A program made the position numbers and the translations under genes. Positions 32,937-42,385 of a DNA stretch of 64,000 nt are shown one piece after another. The notes beneath the pieces were generated by a model. The model searched no databases and was not told where the DNA came from. It was given only the letters and a program-made list of their open reading frames with translations. The DNA lies in contig NC_134014.1 of assembly GCF_040712315.1 (NCBI RefSeq), forward strand, positions 9,952,244 to 10,016,243, given 5' to 3'. This DNA is from Castanea sativa. Lineage: Eukaryota > Streptophyta > Magnoliopsida > Fagales > Fagaceae. How positions within the stretch are numbered: position 1 is the first letter of the stretch; the number at the start of each line of letters is the position of its first letter.

Positions 32937-33506
32937 TAGGGACAGAGGTACACTTGGGCTGTGGGGGGCAATGGCACCCCCAAATTATTTATTTATTTAT
33001 TTAAATTACTAGTGTATATATATATATATACACGTACTAGTTTTAGTAATTTTGTTCTATAAAATTACACTTTGTCCCTCTTAACAATATCATTGATTTT
33101 TCTAAAAATAATACTGTAATCACAAACTTTTCTATAACATTTTTAGAAACCGATGATGTATAACTTATTACTATTTCACATCTGAGACCACCACTTACAT
33201 CACATTTATATTTACTAATAACCACTCACCATATCAGCAATTTGTAAAAAAATTTGTTACTCTAACATTTTTCCTCCTTTTAATGGTCATAAATTTTTTT
33301 TTACATCTAAAACAAAATATACAAGCCCAAAACAATTAGCTCAACAACAAAAATTGCCAATAATAAAGCTAAAAAAAAATTAAGTACAATCAACAAATTT
33401 TACCCATTAAAGACAAAAAAGAAAGGAAAAAAAAAAATCACTTGGAGTTGCCACACGCAGACAGTAGCAAAACTGCCCCCAACTCCAAGTCATGGTTCCG
33501 TCCCTG
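32937..33506. mobile_element. hAT element inside RLK2
   Basis: Left end TAGGGACAGAGGTACACTTG and right end, in reverse, CAGGGACGGAACCATGACTT. The kinase sequence of RLK1 around CTTATATGCACCATGAT is interrupted here and resumes afterwards, with CTTATACATG left and CTTATGTG right as a worn 8-bp duplication. Same family as 8691-11342. Confidence 0.78.
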
Positions 33507-33697
33507 CTTATGTGCACTATGTTTATTGGCCTCTTATAATTAACCATGATATATCTAGTAAGAATGTTCCATTGGATCAAGAGTATGAGGCTCACATCTT
33601 TGATTTGGACATTGCTAGGCTTTCAGAGTCAAATTCATCCAACTGGAGTCACTGGACTTCACTTGCAGGCACCTTTGTGTACATGGCTCCAAGTTAA

Positions 33698-34286
33698 TTT
33701 CTTTGTTGCTGTCTATAGTTTGTTTAAGTAGCAGTTTTCCATTGGTCATTTTGTTCTGTCAGAAAGATTGATGTTTTGGATTGACGAATAATTAGGGTTG
33801 TGAACCTATGGACTAGCTAAATGCTTTTTCTACTTGTCTGCTATTTTCTATCGTTTTACTGTAAAAAAAGAAAAAAGAAAAAAAAAAGAAAAAAAAAAAG
33901 AAGACTTTTCCGCTTTTTTTTTTTTCGGATAGGACTTTTCCGCTATTTTTAGTTTAGGATTAGTTATTACTTATACCATATATTAAGGCCAACGGAAAAA
34001 ACAATTCATATAAAAAATTGTAGCGAGTTTATATATATAGACCTATATGCTTTATTGTAGAATAATACACATTTTTTTGCTGCATTTTTACCTCATATAT
34101 AAGAGATAAGTTATCAGGTAGCAAAAATCATTTAACACATTTTCTTTTGTATTTAGTCTATAGAAAACGAAACTAATACCTATTATGTTTCTATTTTAGC
34201 ATAATTAGAAAAAATAGATTCTTATGCTAAAATAGACAAAAACATTTGCATAAACTAATGCAAATACTCTTAAATTTAGCGCCTCT
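33698..34286. other. RLK2 intron remnant and A/T-rich DNA
   Basis: 33700-33840 resembles the RLK1 intron. A poly-purine run and a short repeat GGACTTTTCCGCT (two copies, 33905 and 33942) follow. No gene. Confidence 0.5.
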
Positions 34287-34375
34287 AATATTCATTTTAT
34301 AGGTCCTATCCTAAAAAGCTTGAATAATTGCACTAGCCTATACAAAGTTAGGCTTGATGTAAACCAATTTGATAG
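34287..34375 (+). pseudogene. Orphan LRR fragment of an RLK
   Basis: TTATAGGTCCTATCC(T/C)AAAA and GGCTTGATG(T/G)AAACCA match RLK1 5761-5835. It lies out of order, downstream of RLK2, so it derives from a separate copy or a rearrangement. Confidence 0.75.
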
Positions 34376-34562
34376 GGTGAGAATTGCGACCCAAGGGCAC
34401 CTCTTTTGATTCTCATCTTTAATGGATAAAGAGAAAGAGTCCCTTGGTTGTGAATCTCAAATAATGGCCAAGCTAGGATTTCTACTCCCCTATGAGAGGA
34501 TAAGATTATAAGTTAAAATTGAAAGTAAAAAATTAATCTAAAAAATGTAATTACATCCAAAA

Positions 34563-35860
34563 TCTCATATATATATATATAATAAAAGTTGGGCATAAAA
34601 GCCGTAGTTGCGCCACTAGCTTCACCAAATTGCAGAAATTTTATTAAATTTTTAGATTTTTAAAGAATTAAAAAGAAATAGTATACTACCAGGACATGTC
34701 TAAAAAAAACTGCATATTAATATTAAATTAATCAGGACTCTAATTCATTCTTATCTCTAATTCAAAAAATCAGGACTCTAATTCATTTTTATCTCTAAAA
34801 AAAAAATTCTGCTTCACGTAAGAAATTTTTTTTTTGGTATTAATTTTAACGTAAAAAAAAAAAAAATCTAATATCAATCTAGCTAATAAATATAAATTCT
34901 TTTTGTTGTTATCTTCTTCTCCTATAATTTCTAACTTAATTAAAAACTTTAATTTGATTACAATCCAAACTCTTCATCCAATCCCTTCCTTCACTTTTTT
35001 ATTCTTTGGATAAACACTAAAATTTTATATAGAATTATGATTAACGTTAATGTAAAGTTCTAACAAATTGATACGCATGAGGCACAGACCTACGTTAATT
35101 GATACAGATGACACCTTATTGTTACTTTATATGTAATCATATGCATGGTTGTCAAAATCCCGATCTGGATCCTACGATCCTACGATTTTACGATCTTACC
35201 TGCTCAAAACGATTCGGATCTTTTAAGGATCTTTGCGATCATTCAGGATCGATAGGATCACACGATTTTGACGATCCCAAACCACCTTTATTTCTTGTAA
35301 TGTTTTTAAACTTAATAGATTGCTCAGTTGGACTTAAATGAAAAATAAAATCCCAATAGATCAAATTTTTCAACTCTAATGTAGAGAGTGTGCCAGTTGG
35401 ATCCGAATAAAAAATATTCCAATAGAGTGTCATGTTTTGAGATTTTTGACCTCTTTAAATGATGCTTATAAATGAATATAGTGATGTATGGTAATTATAT
35501 TAATGAATGTATAATTTATGTGATTATTTAACATACAAATGTTTATTTTTTTTGTTTTTTTCTCAAATAATATAGGATCTTACGATTTACGATCCGATCC
35601 GATCCTACGATCCACGATCTCACCTACCTCCTACGATCCTACGTAGGATCCCGATTTTGACAACCTTGATCATATGTCGATTCATTAAATGCAAAATTCA
35701 TATGCAAATAGTTTGATACATGTAATTAAAAATAATATTATAACACAACTAATAAGAATTATTTATTTTGTTATAATAATTATTAAAATATAATAATTAC
35801 TTTTACATATATTCTATAAATTTTATTATAAAACAGTGCAACGCAGGGGCCTTTAACTAG
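34563..35860 (+). mobile_element. Non-autonomous Helitron
   Basis: The 5' end TCTCATATATATATATAATA follows an A, and the 3' end ..GTGCAACGCAGGGGCCTTTA plus ACTAG is followed by T, giving the A^T insertion site and CTAG terminus expected of Helitrons. The GTGCAACGC..GGGGCC text is typical of plant Helitron 3' hairpin regions. There is no Rep/helicase. A hAT element is nested at 35144-35668. The 3' 180 bp recur in reverse at 42386-42600. Confidence 0.75.
35144..35668. mobile_element. Non-autonomous hAT with GATC-rich subterminal arrays
   Basis: Perfect 8-bp target duplication ATCATATG at 35136-35143 and 35669-35676. Ends CATGGTTGTCAAAATC and, in reverse, CAAGGTTGTCAAAATC. Both flanks hold arrays of GGATC/TACGATCC motifs. 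There is no coding capacity. Confidence 0.88.
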
Positions 35861-35993
35861 TGTGTGTGTATATATATATATACATATATCATGTCATCAA
35901 AATAAATAATATAAATGGGTTCTAGTTAACTTAATTGATAAAGTCTTTGATAGTTTTTTTTTTTTTTGGTGAACAACGGAATTATCATTAACA

Positions 35994-36512
35994 TTAACCA
36001 GCCAAAATGGCCAAAGTAGCAGAGTTTGCAGCAGTAAGTCTGATATAGCATAGTCCATACATATCTGAATTTACAAAAGTGCTAACATCCTCCGACGGAG
36101 GGTAATCAAAAATAGCCAAATCCTCTAGTTGTGATACACCCCTTCTGGCCAAAGCATCAGCACAAAAGTTTGCTTCTCTAAAAGCATGTCTCACCCTGCT
36201 TTGAGGAAAACTCCTTAAAAGCAATCTGCAATCAGCAAGTAGAGGTGAGAAAGAATTATTAGTTTCTTGGTTAGATTGTAATATATCAACAATAGTTTTT
36301 GCATCTAGTTCCACTACAATATTTTGTACACCCAGCTGGGTTGCTAGGTTCAGCCCGTCTCTCAACGCCCAGCATTCGGCCATTACACTTGTTGCACAGC
36401 CAATAGACCGTGAGAATCCCTTCACCCATCTGCCTGTACTGTCTCTAATAACGCCACCCCCACCAACCTTTCCTGGATTACCAATCGAAGCCCCATCCGT
36501 ATTAAGCTTCAA
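35994..36512 (-). pseudogene. LINE RNase H domain (RVT_3)
   Basis: LKLNTDGAS, AECWALRDGL and VVELDAKT carry the Asp, Glu and Asp residues of plant LINE RNase H, and REANFCADALARRG is the C-terminal motif with the final Asp. The frame is about 172 residues from the first Met and continues the zf-RVT frame after a shift near 36545. The enzyme would remove the RNA strand of the cDNA hybrid. The domain looks intact, but the element cannot be autonomous. Confidence 0.88.
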
Positions 36513-36538
36513 CCAATGTAAGGGAGGTTTCAGCCATC

Positions 36539-37505
36539 TTATGGAATTTTTACCTTTGGATTTTTGCTTTTAATTTTTGCCACGCTGTATTGAAATTCCA
36601 AGGCTTGATTGAGACATTGTTTATGTAGGAGAAGGTTGAGAGGAGTATTACCAAAGCACACCTTGTTCCTATGCTTCCAAAGGAACCATATTGCAAAAGG
36701 AAATAGAATACTCCACGGTATGGCTGTATGATGGATAACACTGCTCAGGCAGTTTGCTTTGAGCCAATCCGCCATACATTCATTGAAGGTGCACCTTAGT
36801 ATTGGGGGTATACAGATCTTGTCCCAGAACAAAAGAGCAAAATTGCAGGCCCTTAGGATGTGTATTGTTGTCTCCTCCTGGTCATTGCACACGGGACATT
36901 TAGTGCAGCAATTAAGACCCCTCGCAGCCAGGATTCCTCTCACCAGAACACTATTGTGGTGGCAAAGCCACATGAAGTGCACAATTTTTGGAAGCATATC
37001 AATTTTCCAGATCCAAACACCTTGAAAAGTATTTCCTGTATTTTGGTTTGGAATGGCTAATCGACAAGCAGAACTTGTAGAAAACTCACCATCCTTAGAT
37101 TCAGCCCATGATTGCATCTTCCCCCGGGTTGAAAATCTGAATGGGAATTGCTCTAATGCTATCCTTGATGGCTTGTGGGAGATCAAAAGAAAGTAAATTC
37201 CATTCCCAAGTTTGGTTTTGAATCAAGTCAGCCACCATTAACCTGCTTTCATTGAGTGGCAAAGGTCCTTCAATAAGTTCCCTTAAGGTTTTTCCATTCA
37301 CCCAAGTGTCATGCCAGACACTGGTTTTTTCACCATTGCCTATTTTCATCCCAATGCCTTTTTCAAAAATAGAGAATCCAAGTTTAATTGCTTGCCAATT
37401 TGGGGAGGAAGGCAAACTGTCTGGATAATGAGATCTTCTTCTTGAAGCTGAACAATATTTATTCAGAATCACTTTGGCCCATAAGGCTTCCTTCTCTTGG
37501 AGCAT
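36539..37505 (-). pseudogene. LINE ORF2 C-terminal part with zf-RVT
   Basis: Two overlapping minus-strand frames, 37505-37101 and 37186-36539, make one protein after a frameshift near 37110. The first has the KIGNGEKTSVWHDTWV motif typical of the region after plant LINE reverse transcriptases. The second has the zf-RVT signature CTKCPVCNDQEETTIHIL with the spaced Cys/His set, and FPFAIWFLWKHRNKVCF. There is no RT catalytic motif because the element is 5'-truncated. Confidence 0.85.
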
Positions 37506-37648
37506 TCTCCAATTTAACTTTGCAAGTAGAGAAGCCTCTAATAGTTGGATAAAAGATATATGTTCAATCCTTGCCTACACCAAAAACTGATTGGTGTCTT
37601 AGTCTCATGATAAAAACGTATTATTAAGAGAAACGCTATAGGTTGAAA

Positions 37649-37680
<32 letters not shown>

Positions 37681-37681
<1 letters not shown>

Positions 37682-38283
37682 CTGAGACTGGGATTTGAAA
37701 GTGCCGCCGAAGGTCAGGATGTTCCTCTGGAGAGCTTGTTCGAACTGCCTTCCAACCAGGGATAAGCTGCATCAACGCCGAGTGAATGTGGATACACTGT
37801 GCGAATTCTGCCTTCAACAAACTGAGACTGTGCACCATATCCTTTGGAAATGCCCATTTGCTCAAAATGTGTGGGCTCTGTTCAGTGGCCGAACCAAAAG
37901 TGCAGCAACGTGGCCAGCGATTTCTTCATTTTATTTCGGCAAATGCAGAGAAAGCTCAGTCAACAGGAGTTGGAGAAATGGGCTGTCACAGCATGGGCGA
38001 TATGGACGGCGAGGAACAAATTTTACTTCCAACACTACCAAACTCACCCAAAGGTGATTGCAGACATGGCGTGCGGACTGCTTGAAGAATACCAGCGGCT
38101 CATGGACACACAGGGACAAAACTAGTCTTCTACGTTGTTTCATTGTGCTTGCATGTGTTATTTCCTATAATATACTGTAGCCAACCCATACTTGGGCACC
38201 CCCCGGGGCCATTTTTGTACGTGTTGATTGCCATATTTAATGAAATTCTATCGTTTGGATCTCAAAAAAGAAAAAAAAAAAAA
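37681..38283 (+). mobile_element. Second LINE 3' fragment, plus strand
   Basis: The frame at 37695-37940 has the zf-RVT motif (KVPPKVRMFLWRACSNCLPT, CEFC..TVHHILWKCPFA). It shifts near 37940 to a frame ending LMDTQGQN and a stop at 38122-38124, followed by a short 3' UTR and an A-rich tail (38262-38283). It directly abuts the SINE poly-A tail. It is a different LINE family from the element at 35954-37540, judging by sequence. Confidence 0.8.
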
Positions 38284-38284
38284 A

Positions 38285-38650
38285 CGTTACTTAGTCCTAC
38301 CATTTATACCATATTTCAATTTGATTCATTTTCTCTTTTAATTGTGTCAATTTAGTTCTTAATCTTTTAATACCGTGTCAATTTAGTCTTTGTCATTATC
38401 TTTTAGATGTAAATTGTTGATGTGGCAAATAGCCAAAATAAAAATTTAGCTTATTGCCACATCAATAGAAACTAATTTTATTTTTTTGCTGTTATTCATG
38501 TCATTAATTTCCATTAAAAAGATAACGTCAGAGACTAAATTGATACGACATTGAAAAATTTGGGACTAAATTAATACAATTGAAAGGTTAGGGATCAAAT
38601 TGAAATATGATGTAAATGATATAGACTAAATACGTAGTTTACTCCAAAAT
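38285..38650. mobile_element. MITE with long inverted repeats (Mutator-type look)
   Basis: Arms of about 115 bp: TTAGTCCTACCATTTATACC..CAATTTAGTC on the left pair with the reverse of GGGACTAAATTAATACAATT..AGACTAAATACGTAG on the right. No clean target duplication, because the left side abuts the poly-A tail of the LINE. Confidence 0.65.
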
Positions 38651-38896
38651 AATTGATATGTAGTTAATTACAATAAAATTCATTATAGTTTAAAGACATA
38701 AAATTTAAACATGTAATTTGATTCCTTAAGATAAAATGAGAAAATTAATCAATATAAAAATGTTAAAGAATATAGTAATATACTTGCAAAGTTGTATATG
38801 TGCATCATTGCCTTGAATGCTTTTAAAAAATAATGTAGAATTCATCATTTCTTTGTCTATTATTCCAAGCAGTAGAAATGTGGGTTTATAGAAAAA

Positions 38897-39110
38897 ATAT
38901 CAAAAGTTTGAAATTGTAAAAAAGTCAAGAGATGGAAGAGAAAAATGTTAGTAGAGACTAGAGTTTTTAGACTTTTTTGCACAATAATGTTATAGACAAT
39001 TGAATCAAAAGTTTGAAATTGTAAAAAAGTCAAGAAATGGAAAAGAAAAATGTTAGTGGAGAGACGAGTTTTTAGACTTTTTTGCACAATAATGTTATAG
39101 ACAACTGATG
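38897..39110. repeat. Tandem duplication, 105-bp unit
   Basis: CAAAAGTTTGAAATTGTAAA to ACAATAATGTTATAGACAA occurs at 38901 and again at 39006 with few differences. Confidence 0.9.
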
Positions 39111-39827
39111 TGGTCGATTGTGAGTAGTGGGTTTGTGAGTATTAATTGTGTTCACATTATACAGTCAACTACTTCAATAATTGTGAAATTTGTTGTTGGA
39201 AATAAGTTATATCCATAGCATTTATTTATTTTGTTTGAGAAACATATCCATTTCTAGTATACAAATATAACAAAATTTTTTAAAATAAATACTCCATTTT
39301 ATAAGACCCACTAATCACCATCTTTTGTGTAGGAAAAGATGAAATATGTGGTTGCTTTATGGGAAGTAAATTAATTTGTGTCCGAGGGTGCAAAATGCTA
39401 CTACGAAAAACATGGATTTTCCCAGCGTTTCAAAGACCTACAGTTGTGGTTTCGAAACGCTGGTATAGCTCATTTTTGTTGTTGCGTGCCATTGAGCTCA
39501 AGGAGAATACTCTATTATTGATAATGATTACCCTAATTTAATAGATTTACAATATAGTCGTGATTTGATTAATTAATTAATTAATTTACAGAAAAATTTA
39601 TAAATTTTATTAATCAAATAAAGAAAATTACGTAACTTGTCAAAGGAAAACAAATTACAACACTTTGTCTCTAAACACAATTGAAGAAAAGAATTACATG
39701 GTTTCATTTCCATCCTAAAAAGAAATATTACAAACTTACTCTAGATTATATAAATTAAGTTAAGGGCTGGGGTTAAGTTAATAATGTGGTAGGCACTCAT
39801 TTTGCCCAAACTGAAATCTGTCTTTTA

Positions 39828-39961
39828 TGGTCCATTTGAATTGAAAGGGAGAAAAGAGGAGTAGAGTAGAGTAGAGTAGATTTAGCCCAAAATTAGCATG
39901 CTTTTAGCCAACTCTACTCTACTCTACTCCCCCTCCTTCTTCCCTCCATCCAAATAGACCC
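39828..39961. mobile_element. Tourist-like MITE, 134 bp
   Basis: Inverted ends TGGTCCATTTGAATTGAAAG and, in reverse, GGGTCTATTTGGATGGAGGG, with TTA on both sides (39825-39827, 39962-39964). The arms carry GAGTAGAGTAGAGTAGA and its complement. Confidence 0.8.
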
Positions 39962-39964
39962 TTA

Positions 39965-40383
39965 TGGCCTGTTTGGGAGTTTAGAGAAGGAGGAGAGTAG
40001 AGGGGAGTAGAGGGGAGTAGAGGAGAGGGGAGTAGTGGGGAGGAGAGTAGAGGAGAATGATTACCCTCCACCTTGTTTGGATGTTTTTATAATTAGTAAG
40101 GGGGAAGGGAGTAATTAGCCCTTTTCCTTATTTTTAACATTGTAATTTTATAAATATAATAAGGGTAAATTAGGTAATTTACTTTATCAATAATTTTATG
40201 TGCTCTACTCTCCCTCCAAATCTCTTCAATTTGGGAGAATTAAAAATGAGGGGGTTGGAAGTAGTTGAAACCCCTTCAAACCCCTCCCCCTCCTTCCTTA
40301 AAAAACTCACAAACAAGGTAATTGAATTACTCCCCTTCCCTCTACTCTACTCCCCCTCCTTTTTTAAACATCCAAATAGGCCA
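39965..40383. mobile_element. Tourist-like MITE, 419 bp, adjoining the previous one
   Basis: Ends TGGCCTGTTTGGGAGTTTAG and, in reverse, TGGCCTATTTGGATGTTTAA, with TTA on both sides (39962-39964, 40384-40386). The left TTA is shared with the neighbouring MITE. Confidence 0.8.
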
Positions 40384-40839
40384 TTAGTGACAAATGGCCA
40401 ATATAACCAAGCTCACTTATCTTATCATAAATTCTCAAATAAGGACATGAACATATATATATATATTTTTCTTTTCAGAAAAGAAAAAGCTCCAAGCAGA
40501 TAATGGTCGCATAATTGAAAATATCAAAGCTAAGACACAAAAAGGTTAGTCATGAACCAAATAAGTTGATAACATATAATGCAAGAAATAAAACTATGCA
40601 ATGCCATCTATTCTAAGATGTGTGGATATCCACAAAATCATATTGAAATGCATGAAGCCGTGAACATGTGAGAATGTGTGTACAAATCCTAGATATTGTT
40701 TTTTCATGATGGATGAACACACTTCTATATCCTTAATTAAAACCCACTAAACAAAGTTTATGTTTCTATCAGGTCTGAAAGAGGTTAAACTGAACCTAAC
40801 ACGCACAACCGTCACATCAAAATATGATCTACAATATAG

Positions 40840-41605
40840 GTAAAATTTGTCATGAATTTTTTCAAGGATGTTGATTTCATAATAGTTAAATTGCTAGATT
40901 AACAAGAAATTTCTACTTATTTGAAGAAAAAGGAAATGAAAATTTTAAAAATAATTTAAAATCTCCAACAATCTTGTTGAAAAATTAAATCCATAACAAA
41001 AGCCAAATTATGTGGTCAAGTATACGCTTTAGAAAAAAGGTCGATGGACTGAAGGATTAAGGTCCATAGCCAGTCGTCTTGATTTTTGACGATCTTATTT
41101 CCGAAGATGTTTCAAGGAACTTGTCTGATCAATTTCTATATGTTCTAGAATCCAAGAAAACTTGGTCCATATTAGTATGAGGATTGTATTTAAAAAAAAA
41201 AAAAATCAGCTAAGATTTGCTTTGTAGTCAACATATAAATCTTGAATAACTCTCCTCCGACGGACGTACACGTTCATATTAGAGAATCAAAGTGACTACG
41301 AGAAGTTTAAGCCATGTATACAGGTATTCAACAGTTAAGTCTAGTTTACGGGAACTTTGAACACAAGCATCTAGATTAATGAAGAATCAACAAGGGAATT
41401 TATTGAGGAATATTAACATTTCAATTTTCTTAATTCTATCAAAAAAATGAAAAGTTCTAAAAATGAAAAATGCTACATCGCACGACTTGGCTTAATTCTA
41501 TCTAAATTCCTCACACCTATACCCAAATTTTCTTCATCAACCCATGCATGATGCATGCAGCATATACGCACGCAATATTCCTCTCCATCTCGAGTTTAAT
41601 TTATA
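40840..41605 (+). pseudogene. Orphan RLK upstream region without a gene body
   Basis: 40855-41000 matches 47690-47830 (AAGGATGTT, CTAGATTAACAAGAAAT, TCCAACAA) and 41485-41590 matches the upstream/5'-UTR sequence of RLK1 and RLK3 (AATGCTACAT, TTAATTCTATCT, TTCTTCATCAACCCATGCAT, ACGCAATAT). No signal peptide, LRR or kinase follows. The TATA position reads CTAAATTCC, a two-base loss. Confidence 0.78.
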
Positions 41606-41803
41606 ATGGCAGATACTTCTTAAAATTCTAATTCTTATTCTCATATAATATCCATATTAATGTACTAAATTTGCATTTAATTTTATGCAGCATTACAACC
41701 AAAGAGTTAAAACCTCCTTTACAAGTTTAAAACTTCAATTTAATTATATTATTGAATTTTTTTATTTAATTTACATATAATTTTTTTTTATTAATGCTAT
41801 CTT

Positions 41804-41921
41804 TTTTTTTTAAGAGATAATTACAACATGCTGCTAACCTCGCAGTTCGAACCTTTTCCCCCCTAGACCACCAAGCACTTTGTGCATGAAGAGGTGTCAA
41901 TTCAACTATAAAGCCTTTGGC
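41804..41921 (-). mobile_element. tRNA-derived SINE, 118 bp
   Basis: Perfect 16-bp target duplication TTATTAATGCTATCTT at 41788-41803 and 41922-41937. On the minus strand it has AAAGTGCTTGGTGGTCTAG (A-box side), GGTTCGAACTG (B-box) and an A-run at the 3' end. It is a different family from the other SINEs here. Confidence 0.9.
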
Positions 41922-42037
41922 TTATTAATGCTATCTTCATTTTGCAACAAGTGTCTACACTAATTAATTATTAAGATAGTTTATGGTAAATTAAACTCTA
42001 CTTTCAATAGTTTACTCTACATTAAAATCTATTATCT

Positions 42038-42187
42038 GTGGGTTCTAGTTAGCTTAGCTAGTAAAGTCTTGGATGGTTGTATAAGAGATCTGGGGTTCAA
42101 TCCCCGCTTACACCAAAAACTGATTTGCGTCTTGGTCTGATAACAAAGAGCAATTATCAGAAACGGACGTCATAGGTTGAAACTCTC

Positions 42188-42221
<34 letters not shown>
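42038..42221 (+). mobile_element. tRNA-derived SINE, unbroken copy
   Basis: TAGTTAGCTTAGCTAGTAAAG (A-box region), GGGGTTCAATCCCCGC (B-box), ACACCAAAAACTGATTTG and a poly-A tail at 42193-42221. Same family as the split copy at 35917-37680. Confidence 0.85.
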
Positions 42222-42223
<2 letters not shown>

Positions 42224-42297
42224 CACCTAAATTCCAAGAAACCTAAAACTCTACCATAGATAAACTCTATTACCAAAAGTTTCAAGTCTAATCAAAT

Positions 42298-42300
<3 letters not shown>

Positions 42301-42351
<51 letters not shown>
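42301..42351. repeat. (AT)n microsatellite, about 50 bp
   Basis: Uninterrupted AT run. Confidence 0.97.
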
Positions 42352-42353
<2 letters not shown>

Positions 42354-42385
42354 GATCTCACATTGGAGTTTAATTTTATGTCATA

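Larger units (their letters stand above)
30058..33697 (+). pseudogene. RLK2: decayed MIK2-like LRR receptor kinase pseudogene
   Basis: Sequence co-linear with RLK1/RLK3 from the middle LRRs to the end of kinase exon 1 (..CTTTGTGTACATGGCTCCAA). The signal peptide and first LRRs are absent. Pieces with the expected motifs are [11 protein letters not shown] near 30560, [21 protein letters not shown] near 31910-31980, a membrane-segment remnant near 32390-32460, the frame-shifted loop [10 protein letters not shown] near 32600, and [16 protein letters not shown] near 32860. Frameshifts and stops are numerous (for example TAG near 32478). A solo LTR (30816-31749) and a hAT element (32937-33506) split it. 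The HRD motif is altered and the exon 2 equivalent was not found. Downstream 33700-33840 matches the start of the RLK1 intron. Not functional. Confidence 0.9.
35954..37540 (-). mobile_element. 5'-truncated LINE, 3' half
   Basis: On the minus strand the element ends in a poly-A tail (plus-strand T-run 35954-35967) and is flanked by ATAGTT on both sides (35950-35955, 37541-37546). Its coding parts in order are a post-RT region, a zf-RVT domain and an RNase H. The reverse transcriptase core itself is missing. Two single-base frameshifts separate the frames. Confidence 0.85.
35917..37680 (+). mobile_element. tRNA-derived SINE split by a LINE
   Basis: The two halves, 35917-35955 (GGGTTCTAGTTAACTTAATT, A-box side) and 37541-37680 (GTTCAATCC B-box, ACACCAAAAACTGATT, TAGGTTGAAACTCT, poly-A), together match the unbroken copy at 42038-42221. 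The LINE 3' end inserted between the boxes. Confidence 0.82.

Noticed and set aside
41804..42221. tRNA genes, from A- and B-box-like text
   Set aside because: Target duplications (in one case), A tails and multiple copies show SINEs; no cloverleaf with a proper acceptor stem was seen.
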